From the NCBI RefSeq assembly GCF_000003605.2, contig NW_003105124.1, positions 14,966 to 57,261 on the forward strand: DNA of 42,296 nt. The letters are read 5' to 3'. The stretch is from Saccoglossus kowalevskii. Its lineage: Eukaryota; Hemichordata; Enteropneusta; Harrimaniidae. The notes beneath the pieces are model-generated. The model worked only from the letters and a program-made list of their open reading frames with translations. It searched no databases and was not told the origin of the DNA. Within the stretch, counting starts at the first letter, position 1. Each line of letters starts with the position of its first letter. Of this stretch, positions 1 through 10,200 are shown in pieces. The translations under genes and the position numbers were made by a program.

Positions 1-290
1 CACACCCCCCCCCCCCTACGGATGATTTAAATCCGAGGGGTCATATTTTTACAAAAAAGATGGATGGTTCAATTCCGAGAGGTGTCATTTTTTGACTATT
101 TGTATTTTCTATATTCACACCCCTACAGATGATTTAATTCCGAAGGGGGTCATATTTTTTATTATTTTTTTTTTCATATTATCCACACTTCCCACAGATG
201 ATGTGAATCCATGCGGTCGTAATTTTTAAGCTTCCAAGGGGTAGGTTTGTAAAAAAAAAAAGTGTCAGCCAAGAGATCTGGGGGAGGGTG
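1..290. repeat. Poly-C tract and degenerate tandem repeat
   Basis: The window opens with a run of C. Four diverged units of roughly 40-60 bases follow, each made of a pyrimidine start, a GATGATTTAA-like core, a CCGAGGGG-like core and a T-rich end (about 14-52, 63-97, 119-161 and 190-227). Related pieces with the same TCCGAGGGGT core occur near 3238-3432, ending in a G tract. This looks like an eroded satellite or transposon end. No coding potential was seen. Confidence 0.5.
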
Positions 291-1100
291 TACGCCCTTT
301 TAAAATGCATGCAGTCATATGTGGCTGTACCCCTGCTCGCAAACTGTTTTAATCCAAGAAAATCTTTTTATTATTCTGCAACTGTGCCGATCAAGCCCGC
401 ACTAACATATCAGTCGCAACTTAGAATAAAGAACAAACCAATGTGTTGGGGCAAATAATTCATGTGTATACTTGAGTCTGACTTACTTGTACATTTCAGT
501 TGTTCTCAAATTTCATTGGCATCCATGAACTGGAATAGTTGACATTATAAATTAAAATAAACTCAACTCGACATGTGGCTATTACATCGGACATTACAAC
601 ACTTGTACACATTTTATTTATAATATTTGAAATCTCTGTATTTTACTGGCTGGCATAATTAGAAAGCTTCGCGTTCATTCCCATTATTCCAACTCTATTT
701 TATTCACACGCGTAAGTTTGGTTTGTGCGCAGGTTATCATTAGAATGCCATGCACAAGTCTGATTTGGGCGTACGCGCAAGTGGCATATATACAAAACTG
801 AATCTCACCTTTTCCACAGGCAACTACCCTGTAGAGGCACCCTTACATACACGGTCATGTATGGTAGGCTCGCACGGCAATTCACATTTATTGTCAAGAC
901 CATGAATGAACACAAAGGACTGGGAAATTACAAGGATCACAAAAATTTCCAATGGAAAATTAAATAAATTTGGCTTAGTCAAAAGCTTGGAAACTAGTCT
1001 ATAATAGTTGGCAGAAGAACATTTGTTTTATTTACCTGAGCCTTGGAATGAAAGTCGTACATAATATAAAATATGATTTTGTGAATATACATCATGCATG
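291..1100. other. Non-coding stretch, nothing recognised
   Basis: AT-rich sequence without a convincing exon, RNA gene or repeat on either strand. A short patch near 705-785 is richer in CpG and GCGC-type words, but no adjacent ORF has coding character. Confidence 0.5.
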
Positions 1101-1103
1101 GTC

Positions 1104-1358
1104 TCAGATAATGTTTAGAAAGTTTAATGTTCCGCGTAGACCAAATATAATCACGCAAAGTATAAATACAAAGTGTTTTAATACATTGGTGAGAGGTTGC
1201 ATTTTACGTGAACAAGAACATGCATTTAGAAAAAAAAAGCCGAAGTCAAAATTTTGTACAACACACGCTGCGACAACTGAGTGATCAGCGACATCATTTT
1301 GGGGGCAATTGAATTCAAGTACTTCTTTGCGAAACTTGCTGCGCTGCGATGCTGACAT
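1104..1358 (-). CDS. Putative first exon of an unidentified gene running left
   Basis: A minus-strand ORF opens at an ATG at 1358-1356 and reads MSASQRSKFRKEVLEFNCPQ at its start. About the first 40 residues have mixed, coding-like composition. After that the frame becomes phenylalanine-, cysteine- and leucine-rich and is probably intron, so the true exon end is uncertain; a GT donor-like site lies near 1212. The ATG is about 30 bases downstream, in minus orientation, of a perfect X-box, within a CpG-richer patch. I do not recognise the protein. If real, the rest of the gene lies outside the window. The alternative is a chance ORF in a promoter-like or repeat-derived CpG patch. Confidence 0.25.
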   Translation of the reverse strand: MSASQRSKFRKEVLEFNCPQNDVADHSVVAACVVQNFDFGFFFLNACSCSRKMQPLTNVLKHFVFILCVIIFGLRGTLNFLNII

Positions 1359-1386
1359 CAAGTGTGTGTTGACCGTAGTTTGACAC

Positions 1387-1400
1387 GTTACCTTAGCAAC
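1387..1400. promoter_or_regulatory. RFX X-box motif
   Basis: GTTACCTTAGCAAC fits the X-box consensus GTNRCC-N(0-3)-RGYAAC at every defined position. RFX-family factors bind this motif, classically in promoters of cilium genes in animals. It lies just upstream of the minus-strand ATG at 1358 and just right of a CpG-rich patch. Function is inferred from the motif and its position only. Confidence 0.45.
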
Positions 1401-1461
1401 CCCTTTCGTTCTTGCCTCGTGTGTCGTTCTAGTAAAATTGTTACGATATCCGACGGTACTG

Positions 1462-1660
1462 TAATTACGCAACTTGTATACAACTCTGTACTGGCTTTTC
1501 TAATTACGCAATTTTATTTACAATATTGTACCGGCTCTGAATATTTCAACATTGTAATTGCTTTCATAATAATTACGCAAACTCAAGTTATTTTTACTAT
1601 TGTTAGGGTAATAATTACGCAATAATTAATAATAATAATAATAGGGTAATAATTACGCAA
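1462..1660. promoter_or_regulatory. Five-copy TAATTACGCAA cluster
   Basis: The 11-base word TAATTACGCAA occurs exactly five times in the same orientation, starting at 1462, 1501, 1570, 1612 and 1650. Spacings are 39, 69, 42 and 38 bases and the sequence between copies is mostly unrelated. The word joins a homeodomain-type TAATTA core to TTACGCAA, whose reverse complement TTGCGTAA is a C/EBP or PAR-bZIP-type site. It could be an enhancer with repeated composite sites, or a minisatellite in which only the core has survived. It lies 60-260 bases upstream of the X-box for a minus-strand transcript. Confidence 0.45.
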
Positions 1661-2549
1661 ACTTACACATGCGCGCATTTAAATCATTGAAAAAGATAGT
1701 AGTCAGGTGTCTACCGAATGTCGGGAAAATATTTTAAATACTTCATTGATGTTCCTATTATGAATTATTTTATTCGAAATGAAGTGAATATGCAATTTAA
1801 ACCATACAATAACATACCATATCATGCGCAATGTTTAAATTTTACTACATGTATAATATAATAAACTCTGGGCAGTGCACTTCGATTACATTATTCATGT
1901 ACATTTCAACTGATAACCACATGTTTGAATTACATCCGACGATGGGCAATGACCTCCAGAGTTCATGCACTGACATTTAAAGCAAGAGAGTTGTCATCTA
2001 CGCATGCGTCCATAGTGTGTCTACCCATGCCTACCCTTAGCTGAGGTTGACAATACATAAATACATACATTATGTATTAATTGGTTAACTTGTGTCTTTT
2101 GTCATACCAAAATGGTTCAATATTTCAGGGCAAAAGTATTGAGGACTGTTCACAATTATAATTATCAAACTTTTGACATATATGAACATTTAGGTTTTAA
2201 AGTTGTACATGTATTATGTTTTAATTTTTGTTGAAAATTGATCATTTCCTCTTTTCAGAAATATGTTTTACTACACGGCATACATGTACATTATAATGCC
2301 TGAAAACAGTTGGTTTGAGTTTTCAACAACTTAGATAGTCTCAATTCAACATTGTAAATACCGGTAAACTATTAAATTTTGTACTGCTGGCAGGTTCTAC
2401 TGTTATCACAATACTTTTTCGCTAAGTTTCGCTTAGTTTACGCTTTTAATGTGCAGCCAGACTCCACAGGCCAATGTTGGTAAGTTACTCACTGTTGCAT
2501 CATGGGATTTAAGTTGTTTTCCTGACTTAAATAACTTGGCCATTTTTCA
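1661..2549. other. Non-coding stretch, nothing recognised
   Basis: AT-rich sequence with no convincing exon or structured element on either strand. Confidence 0.45.
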
Positions 2550-2729
2550 GGCAAAACCCATAGATGTTGTCCTGGATTTTGTTTTTGGATTTAGTTAAGG
2601 GGGTCAAATTAACCTATTTACAAAGGGCTTTCAACTAAATATAAAACATAATATATACAACTTTAAATTAATGTTTTTGTGACATTAAATCCAAAACAGT
2701 AAACCAGGACAACATCTATGGGTTTTGCC
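2550..2729. mobile_element. MITE-like element with long inverted ends
   Basis: The 180-bp element starts with GGCAAAACCCATAGATGTTG and ends with its exact reverse complement. The match is perfect over about 26 bases and continues imperfectly for roughly 20 more (GGATTT near 2587 against AAATCC near 2687). The interior is AT-rich and non-coding. No clear target-site duplication is visible at the borders, so the superfamily is unassigned. A foldback of this kind is typical of a non-autonomous DNA transposon. Confidence 0.7.
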
Positions 2730-3111
2730 AGTGTATTAAAGTTTTACCAACAGTCATTAGACCTTACTTGCTTTTATGTATAAAGCAAATTGTGAGCAAT
2801 AAAAAAATGTTATTATATAACACTACATGTATATATGCACTCTAGATGTATATTTTTGCATTTACACTGAGCGCCATATTGCTTCATACACATGATTTGT
2901 GAATCAGTCTGCAAATTACCTGACCATTCAGTTAAACGTACTTCTACATTGCAATTAGTAGAGACATATCACAATAAAAAAAAATCAACACCAATGACAA
3001 AAGTCATTCAACTAATTTTCGGACCAATTTGCAAATCAGGTGCACAAGACAATGTGGGACACCCACATCCCTCAAGGTGACGTCATCATATTATGACATC
3101 ACTCTAGTTGT

Positions 3112-3440
3112 GCAGACCCCCCCCCCCCAAAATCATTGACTCCTTCCAACTGCACTGCTCTTCGCAACATACCATCCCAATTTCTTTTTTAAAATTAGAA
3201 GACCCAAATAGGCCACTTGCAAGTCACACTGCTTTTTTTCCCGAGGGGTTCTGTTTTTGTGTGTATCCGAGGGGTATAATTTTTTCACATACCCATCTGT
3301 ATACGTCAAATCAGTAGTTTCCAGGGGGTGTGTTAGTTAACAAAAATCCGACACCTAAATAGTGGATTTGAATCCATAGGGTGTCATAACCTTAATATCC
3401 ATCCATAGGGGGGGGGGGGGTGTGGATAAAAACTGGAATG
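3112..3440. repeat. C and G homopolymer tracts with degenerate repeat
   Basis: A C tract at about 3117-3129 and a G tract at about 3408-3420 bracket copies of a CCGAGGGGT-like motif (near 3241 and 3268) and a GGATTTGAATCC-type palindrome (near 3363). The right end, read in reverse, resembles the start of the window (CACACCCC followed by CTATGG or CTACGG). The two could be inverted relatives of one repeat family. Confidence 0.45.
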
Positions 3441-3452
3441 ACCCTGTATGTC

Positions 3453-3647
3453 CTACTTCCTACGGCAGTGCGTCAACAAGAAATTCGCTGCATTTTTTGT
3501 TTTCGAGCAATCATTTTGTTCACAGCATATGGAAAACAATTTTTCGTCTGTAATGTGCTCTTCGATTTCGTTTACGTCTTCTGAATTGAAGGACATAGCA
3601 GTTTCAGCATCGTAGTCAAACTCGTACACGTTATCGATCGTCGCCAT
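3453..3647 (-). CDS. Small acidic ORF, unidentified
   Basis: A 64-codon minus-strand ORF starts at 3647 in the context AAATATGGCGAC, a YY1-like start-region motif. It begins MATIDNVYEFDYDAETAMSF and continues acidic, then ends with a cysteine-containing segment and a basic tail before TAG. Composition is coding-like and CpG is locally high. I do not recognise a family. It may be a complete small protein, the first exon of a longer gene going left, or the 5' part of a decayed mobile element. No downstream exon was found between 1 and 3452. Its position, head-to-head with RBM34, suggests a shared promoter. Confidence 0.35.
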   Translation of the reverse strand: MATIDNVYEFDYDAETAMSFNSEDVNEIEEHITDEKLFSICCEQNDCSKTKNAANFLLTHCRRK

Positions 3648-3830
3648 ATTTGTTTATAAGAATTTGACAGAATTGTCACAAAAATCACCGAGTGCTGCCG
3701 AAGGCGTCCGTAGTATGCTAATTCATGGTAATCCTCACTGCGCTAAGAGGAAACTGTCCTCCTTGATCCATTCGGCAAATAAACTCCCTGATCTATGTAC
3801 AAACAGCGGCGACCATCCTGGTACCCTTGA
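3560..3830. promoter_or_regulatory. Likely bidirectional promoter of RBM34 and the small ORF
   Basis: CpG dinucleotides are much denser here than in flanking DNA (for example TTATCGATCGTCGCC and CCGAAGGCGTCCG). The patch lies between the minus-strand ATGGCG start at 3647 and the first recognised RBM34 exon at 4208. No TATA box stands out. The promoter role is inferred from composition and position. Confidence 0.4.
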
Positions 3831-4207
3831 TCATGTTTTTTTACTTTTATCTGACAAAATCTCAGCTCGTACACTATTTATTGTCATAAATCCTATGTAT
3901 AATCACTGCTGTGATATTCATAGTCATATACATCCACTTTGGCACAACATAATCAACCAAAAAGTTTGAGAAAACATGTCTTTAACGGAGCATGGCTGGA
4001 GCTGTTTACTACAGAGTTTTAAGGAAATAATTCCTATTGTTTAGAAGAGTATTTATACCTGGGCCTTTAAATACCAAATATACTGGTGAATAATCAATGC
4101 TATGTATGCAAAATTTACATATTTATTGATATTGTTTTTTGTTTTTTTTTATTGTGTAAGAATATTTTTCTTTTACTCATTCAATACTACATTCTTCATC
4201 CTTTTAG

Positions 4208-7200
4208 AAAGTCTGATGGAAAGAAAAACAAGTCATCACCTGGTCTCTGTGATTTTGATGATTACAACGTGGGAGGAATTTCCAGTTGTATAGAAAAAAA
4301 AAATTCACATAGAAAGATGAAACCTGAGAAAAAGGTGAAGTTAAGCCAATTATTTGGACAACCCTCACAGTTTTCGACAGCACAGATGGTTTCACCATTG
4401 AGGCAACTCACAACACAAGAAGATAGAAATCCACACCATGTGAGTATACTGTAAATTAATTAAGCTATGAGGTGACTAGAAACAAGCATAAACCTTGTGG
4501 TTTGATTAGTACACCATATCTAGGGTTTAGTAACAAACTGTCATTGTCGCTGGCCAATTACGTCACCTTAAGGGAGTACTGAGAGTTATAGTATTAAGTG
4601 AATGTTGGAATTTGTGTTCTTTTATTTGTGGTCAAGTGATCTTTTTTGATTTATTGGTCTATTTTGGTTTATTGGTCTATTTTAGGATATTGGTCTATTC
4701 TGGGTTAATGTGTCTATTTTGGCTAAATAGTTCAAACTGTTTTTGCTAACTTGTTTACTTCAGATCACTAGTCCATTTGACTAACTGGTCTGTTTCAGCT
4801 AACTGATCAGTTTGGTTTGTTAATCCAGTTTGGCAGGTTAGTTTATTTGGCTTAGTCAGTTCAGCTTGAAAAAACTTGTTGGTTCATTTAAAATAATCGG
4901 TCCAATGTGTGCTAATTTTTAGTTCCTGTTTTTGATGAAATCTAAAATTGGGTACTATTACATATGACTTACATGTGTACATCAATTTTCATTCCCATTT
5001 GATCAAGTATGGCTGACTGGCAGCCATATTGCTCCTCAAAATTGCATATTAGGTTACAGGTGCATGTCATAGCTTTTTCAAAATTAATACAAAAATGGCC
5101 GACTTGTGGCCATTTTGCATTTGTTCATGTCCATGATAATATATTGCCTGATTCAGTCGTAAGTTTGTACATAAGTACTATACTCATACCATATGTAATA
5201 CCATAGGTTGTGTTATTTTGTGTCTTGATCAAATTTGTCAACGGTCATTTTGTCTAAAATTCTAAAATTGCAGTCTGTAATTTCTCACAGATAGGCAGGT
5301 CTTTGTATCAGATTCATACATACTGGCTTGTATGATTTCATTCAAACTCTGTATAATGATTCTATATACTGGATTTTGGTTGCACTTTATATTTTTTAGT
5401 GATTCAACTAAATATGCTCAGTCCATTACAGTACATTTCCAGCAATAACTGATCCTATCACAACACTATTTAGCTAAATGTACTCGCACACATTGGTAAT
5501 GCTTGTACATTTTGGTTTTGTGGTTCTGTCTCGATCAAGTTTGTCAACTGTCATTTTGTCTAAAATTCTAAAATTGCAGTCTGTAAATGTGTCTGGAATA
5601 ATTTCTCACAGATAGGCAGGTCTTTGTATCAGATTCATACATACTGGCTTGTATGATTTCATTCAAACTCTGTATAATGATTCTATATACTGGATTTTGG
5701 TTGCACTTTACATTTTTTAGTGATTCAACTAAATATGCTCTGTCCATTACAGTACATTTCCAGCAATGACTGATCCTATCACAACACTATTTAGCTAAAT
5801 GTACACACACACATTGGTAATGCTTGTAAATTTTGGTTTAGTGGTTCTATTTAAGGATTAATTGAACAATTTAATTTACTTTGTGTTGTATTGTTTCTTT
5901 AGCCCATTAGTTTCATTTTTAAATCCTCCTTTGAAGTCTTGAAACAGACATTGTGCAACTTTAAACCCAGGTCTTCTTCATGTACATACCTAATAGCTAA
6001 TATATTATACATCTGGCAAGAATACTCAATATACAACAAACAATTGTTATCATTCATCATTTTTGGCTTATTGGACACAATCTCTGTGTAGAGAAAAGAT
6101 GACAGTCTTGACATTGCATATAAATGTTTTGACACTACTGTGGAACCATTGTGTGATCACTGAACATGTTACTGATGAAAGTTTTGCCATGCATAGTGCT
6201 CACAGTGTACTCACCTCTTGTTGTCTGTAGGAGATGATTGATGATAAACAAGACAAAAATTCCAAAACAAAGAAGAAAACTATGAAAGTGGAACAAACTA
6301 AGAAGATTGAACACTTCAATGCCAAGAAAATACACAGTGAGATTTTATTTAAAAGGTACACTTTATAGACACGTCTCAAAATCAACCAAACTTTTTTGAA
6401 ACAGCTAGGGTCCATGACAGATAAATAATAGATTCACAACTCTCTTGAAATAGAACAGACAATACCTAGTAAATTATCAACTGCACACAAAATGTGATGG
6501 TTGACAGTAAAAATGTTTGATAATGCAGATATCAAAATAAAAAAACTGGAATTCATTTTGAGCTAGCCCAAAATATTTAAATTATCTATACTCAATTTAC
6601 GAATTTTGCTATTAATTAATAGACGTAAAAAATTATTTAACGTGCTTATCTTTAAAACAATCATTGTGATACCTGTATCCATTGATCTATACAATATTGA
6701 AGTAATTCACACCTCAAACAATTGCTGATTTCAGATCAAGGACAGACTAAACTACACGACTGATTCTTCCTCAAACATTAATGTCTATTCATACCCTATT
6801 ATACAAATACTCTCAGTGATATTTGGATATGTCATAAACCCCAGTGTACCATAGCATGTACATCATTCTACAGAGCGTAACAAAGACTCAGAAAACACTC
6901 ACACACTACTTATTACTGGAACCTAGGTGGATTTCATGTCATTGCGTCTTTTGTAGGGAAGAAGGACTCCGTAATGCAGATCAAGATGTCCCTCAGAAGA
7001 AGAAGAAAAAAAGAAACCTGGATGAAAGTGATGATCCAAATATCCAATTTAAAAAACGAAAAAAAGAGAAATTACCTGCAAATCCAGAGATAGAGAAAAG
7101 AACAGTATTTATTGGTAATCTGCCTGTGGATATTAGTAAAAAAGTAAGTTTGAATGCATTAAAATCCTTATCAAGTTTATACCTTCATTTGGATGTACTT

Positions 7201-10200
7201 GATAGTACAACACAATTAGTTGAGATAAAACAAAAATTGACCGAAAAAATGTGTTATTTTATTTTTATTATCAGGAATTAACAAAACTATTCAAGAAGTA
7301 TGGTGATATCGAATCTGTAAGGTTAAGATCAGCGGTAAGTACAATCGCTCACAAAGTCTGATATTAAAGTTGTATTGTCAGAAAAATGTTGTTTGAAGCC
7401 ATTGTATATGTACTGTAATAAATACAACAGCTATAGTATTAAGATGTATGACCAAAATATCAAGTCATATATGGTCATTATTTCATTAATTGATTAAATA
7501 TTTATAATTGTTATACAAATGCCTCTTGAAAGCACCCTGATCACTGCTTGCTCTATTAGAAGCCCATGTGTTCAAATGTAAATACCATATTTTATTCCCT
7601 TGGTGATCTATCTGTTTCTCTCTGTATATGTCAAACCTTGTGGCAACTGTGCTAGAATTCCAAATGTTCTTGAGCTTGCTGTAAATTTTGTTGTTTATAT
7701 TATCTCCCCCAACGCTATGTGAGCTGATATTGGCACCAAAATAAGTAAGCTGGTCCACTTAATTTAACCTTCTTCACCGCCAGACTTTCTCAAATTTTGG
7801 TGCATGTTTTTTAAACATTCTTCTGAAAATAAACCATAATTTTGGAGCCAACAGACAAAAATAGAGTCAATTTTCAGTTTTTGCTAAAAAAAATTGGTCA
7901 TTTTTGTGTGTTTTTGAGGGTAATTGTAGACTATAAACATGACTATTTTGTGAATTGGTGGAACTGGTGGTGAAAAGGTTAACTGATGGCAACGTGTGAA
8001 ACAGTGAAAATGTTACATACAGTTTATATTCTAAATACTGAGAATGAAGACATGTGTAAAATTACAGACGGTGACTTGACAGATGCTTTGATTCCTTGTA
8101 GGCACCGAGTACACTGGCACTTCCCAAGAAAGTTGTAATGATAAAGTAAGTTTTTAATCAAATTTAGATCATTGTCTATTTCTCATGATTGTTCCATCCT
8201 AACAATTTGTGTGTACAATATGTATTTCCAGCTTTTCTTCTCAAACTGATTTACTCACTACTTTTAAAATTATGACATGTATGATCTGTCGCAGCATGTA
8301 AAAGTGTGTGACTTGGGTTATTATAAGTGCTGTAACAATAAATTTCATAAAGACATAAATTTTTAGCTCCGCTTGACTTTGTTGAGCGGGGCTTATCATA
8401 TGAGTGATTGTCTGTCGTCGTCCGTGTCAACTTTATTAATTTTTTCTTGAATACTACAATTCTTATAGCTTTGATACTTGGTGTATATGTACCTCGTGTA
8501 GACCTCTCTTGGATTGGATATCTTCAATTCTTTATTTTTGATGAATATTTTTGTAAAAAGTTATATTTTCAACTTCTTGTTAAAAACCGCAGGTCTGACT
8601 GCTTTGATAATATACATATAGGTACTATAGGTAGACCTCTCTTAGATTTGTTCATTTCGTGACGATATCTTCAATTCTCTAATTTTAATGAATATTTTTG
8701 TAATTTTTGGTAAAAAGTGATATTTTAAAATTCTTGTTGAAATCAGCAAGTCCAATTTCTTTGATACCGGTACTATACATATTGTTTATTTTCTAATATC
8801 TTCAGTTCTTTAATTGAATTGTGCATTGCTAACAGTGGAGCTATCTCAGCTGACAGGCTGCTTGTTTTAAAATTGATTTAACGAAGCTTGTAAAGAATCA
8901 TGTGTAATGATTTTTTAAATAGCTTCTATAGCAAATGTATTCTTTTGTTTTGAATAGAGTACAGGCAAATATTTTACATATATTCTATAAATTGCATAAA
9001 TTACCATAAAAAACATTGAAACATACCGGTACATGAAACTGACTGTATTGTTTTTCTCAAGTTACCACGTAATGTTAATTTCAAATCAAACTTTTATTTT
9101 TTCATTTTTTTTTAAATATTGTGCGAGGCCTATTTTAATTTGTGAAGGAGATAAAAGCAAACAAAACTAAGTTAGACACAGTAATTTTATGTTTTTTTTC
9201 CCACAGGGAGGATTTTCATCCAGATCGTAAAAACTTGAATGCCTATGTTGTGTACAAAGAAGAAATTTCAGCACTTAAATCATTAAAAAAGTAAGGCAGT
9301 AATATTTGTTATAGTGTGGCTTTCCTATCATATCATCCTATTATCATATAACACCAAGGTACAAAAAACAACAATTTTACAGGATTTACTTTTAGCTACG
9401 TACCATAATAACACTCTGAATAACCAGATTAACTGTTTATTAACTCAAAAATTCCCCAGTGTTTCTCAACCAATCAGAATGCTCCATTACAGGACTACAC
9501 TAAATGTTCTGTTTTCGCAAGTCAAATCTCCTAATTTTTCTCATGAAGTGTTCTAGAATTTTTATATAGATTACTTGACATGATGAAACACTTACACTAA
9601 GCCCTGGGTTCACACAATAACAGTTTGAAAGACAATTTTATACAGTATCTATACCTGGTTTTGGCAGTGAGGTTTAAGTCAGATAAAGCCAGATTATGAG
9701 AACCTTTCTGAGATATAGAGCCCTCCACATGACCTGCTGCCTTAACATTTTACCTTGTATATATCCAAGAAAAGTCTACATGTCTCCCCACATAGCAGAA
9801 CATAAAGCCCAAACCACTGTATTCACTGAGCTCACATGCATTCATTTACAACTGAATCTGCATATCATATAAATATGTTATTTTTTTATTCTGTTGAGAA
9901 ATGGTAAAGTTGTGAGAGGTCACCATATACGAGTTGATGTGTCATCAAATGCAAGCAAGGTAAAAAGGACATTGTTTTAATGTAAATATGAAAATAGTTG
10001 TACAAGGTCACAAGGTGGAGTTGAACAAAGCTGCAGTTTGACCAAAATCTGAGGGTAACATTGACTCACTTGTCCATGAACAATTAGTGATTGACTAACT
10101 AGCAGTGTCTGTCACAGATATACAAAGGAAAAGCCTCCAAATTCACTAGAATGCAATCAGTTTATTTGACATGGGAACTTTGCCCAAAATAATGTTTTGT

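Noticed and set aside
63-80. GGTTCAATTCC, similar to a tRNA B box
   Set aside because: No A box or cloverleaf can be drawn at the right spacing. The word belongs to the degenerate repeat.
3717-3820. ATG at 3717 as the RBM34 start
   Set aside because: The donors in reach (at 3730 and 3821) leave phase 1, while the exon at 4208 needs phase 2. An ATG at 3796 gives the right phase but creates a stop at the junction.
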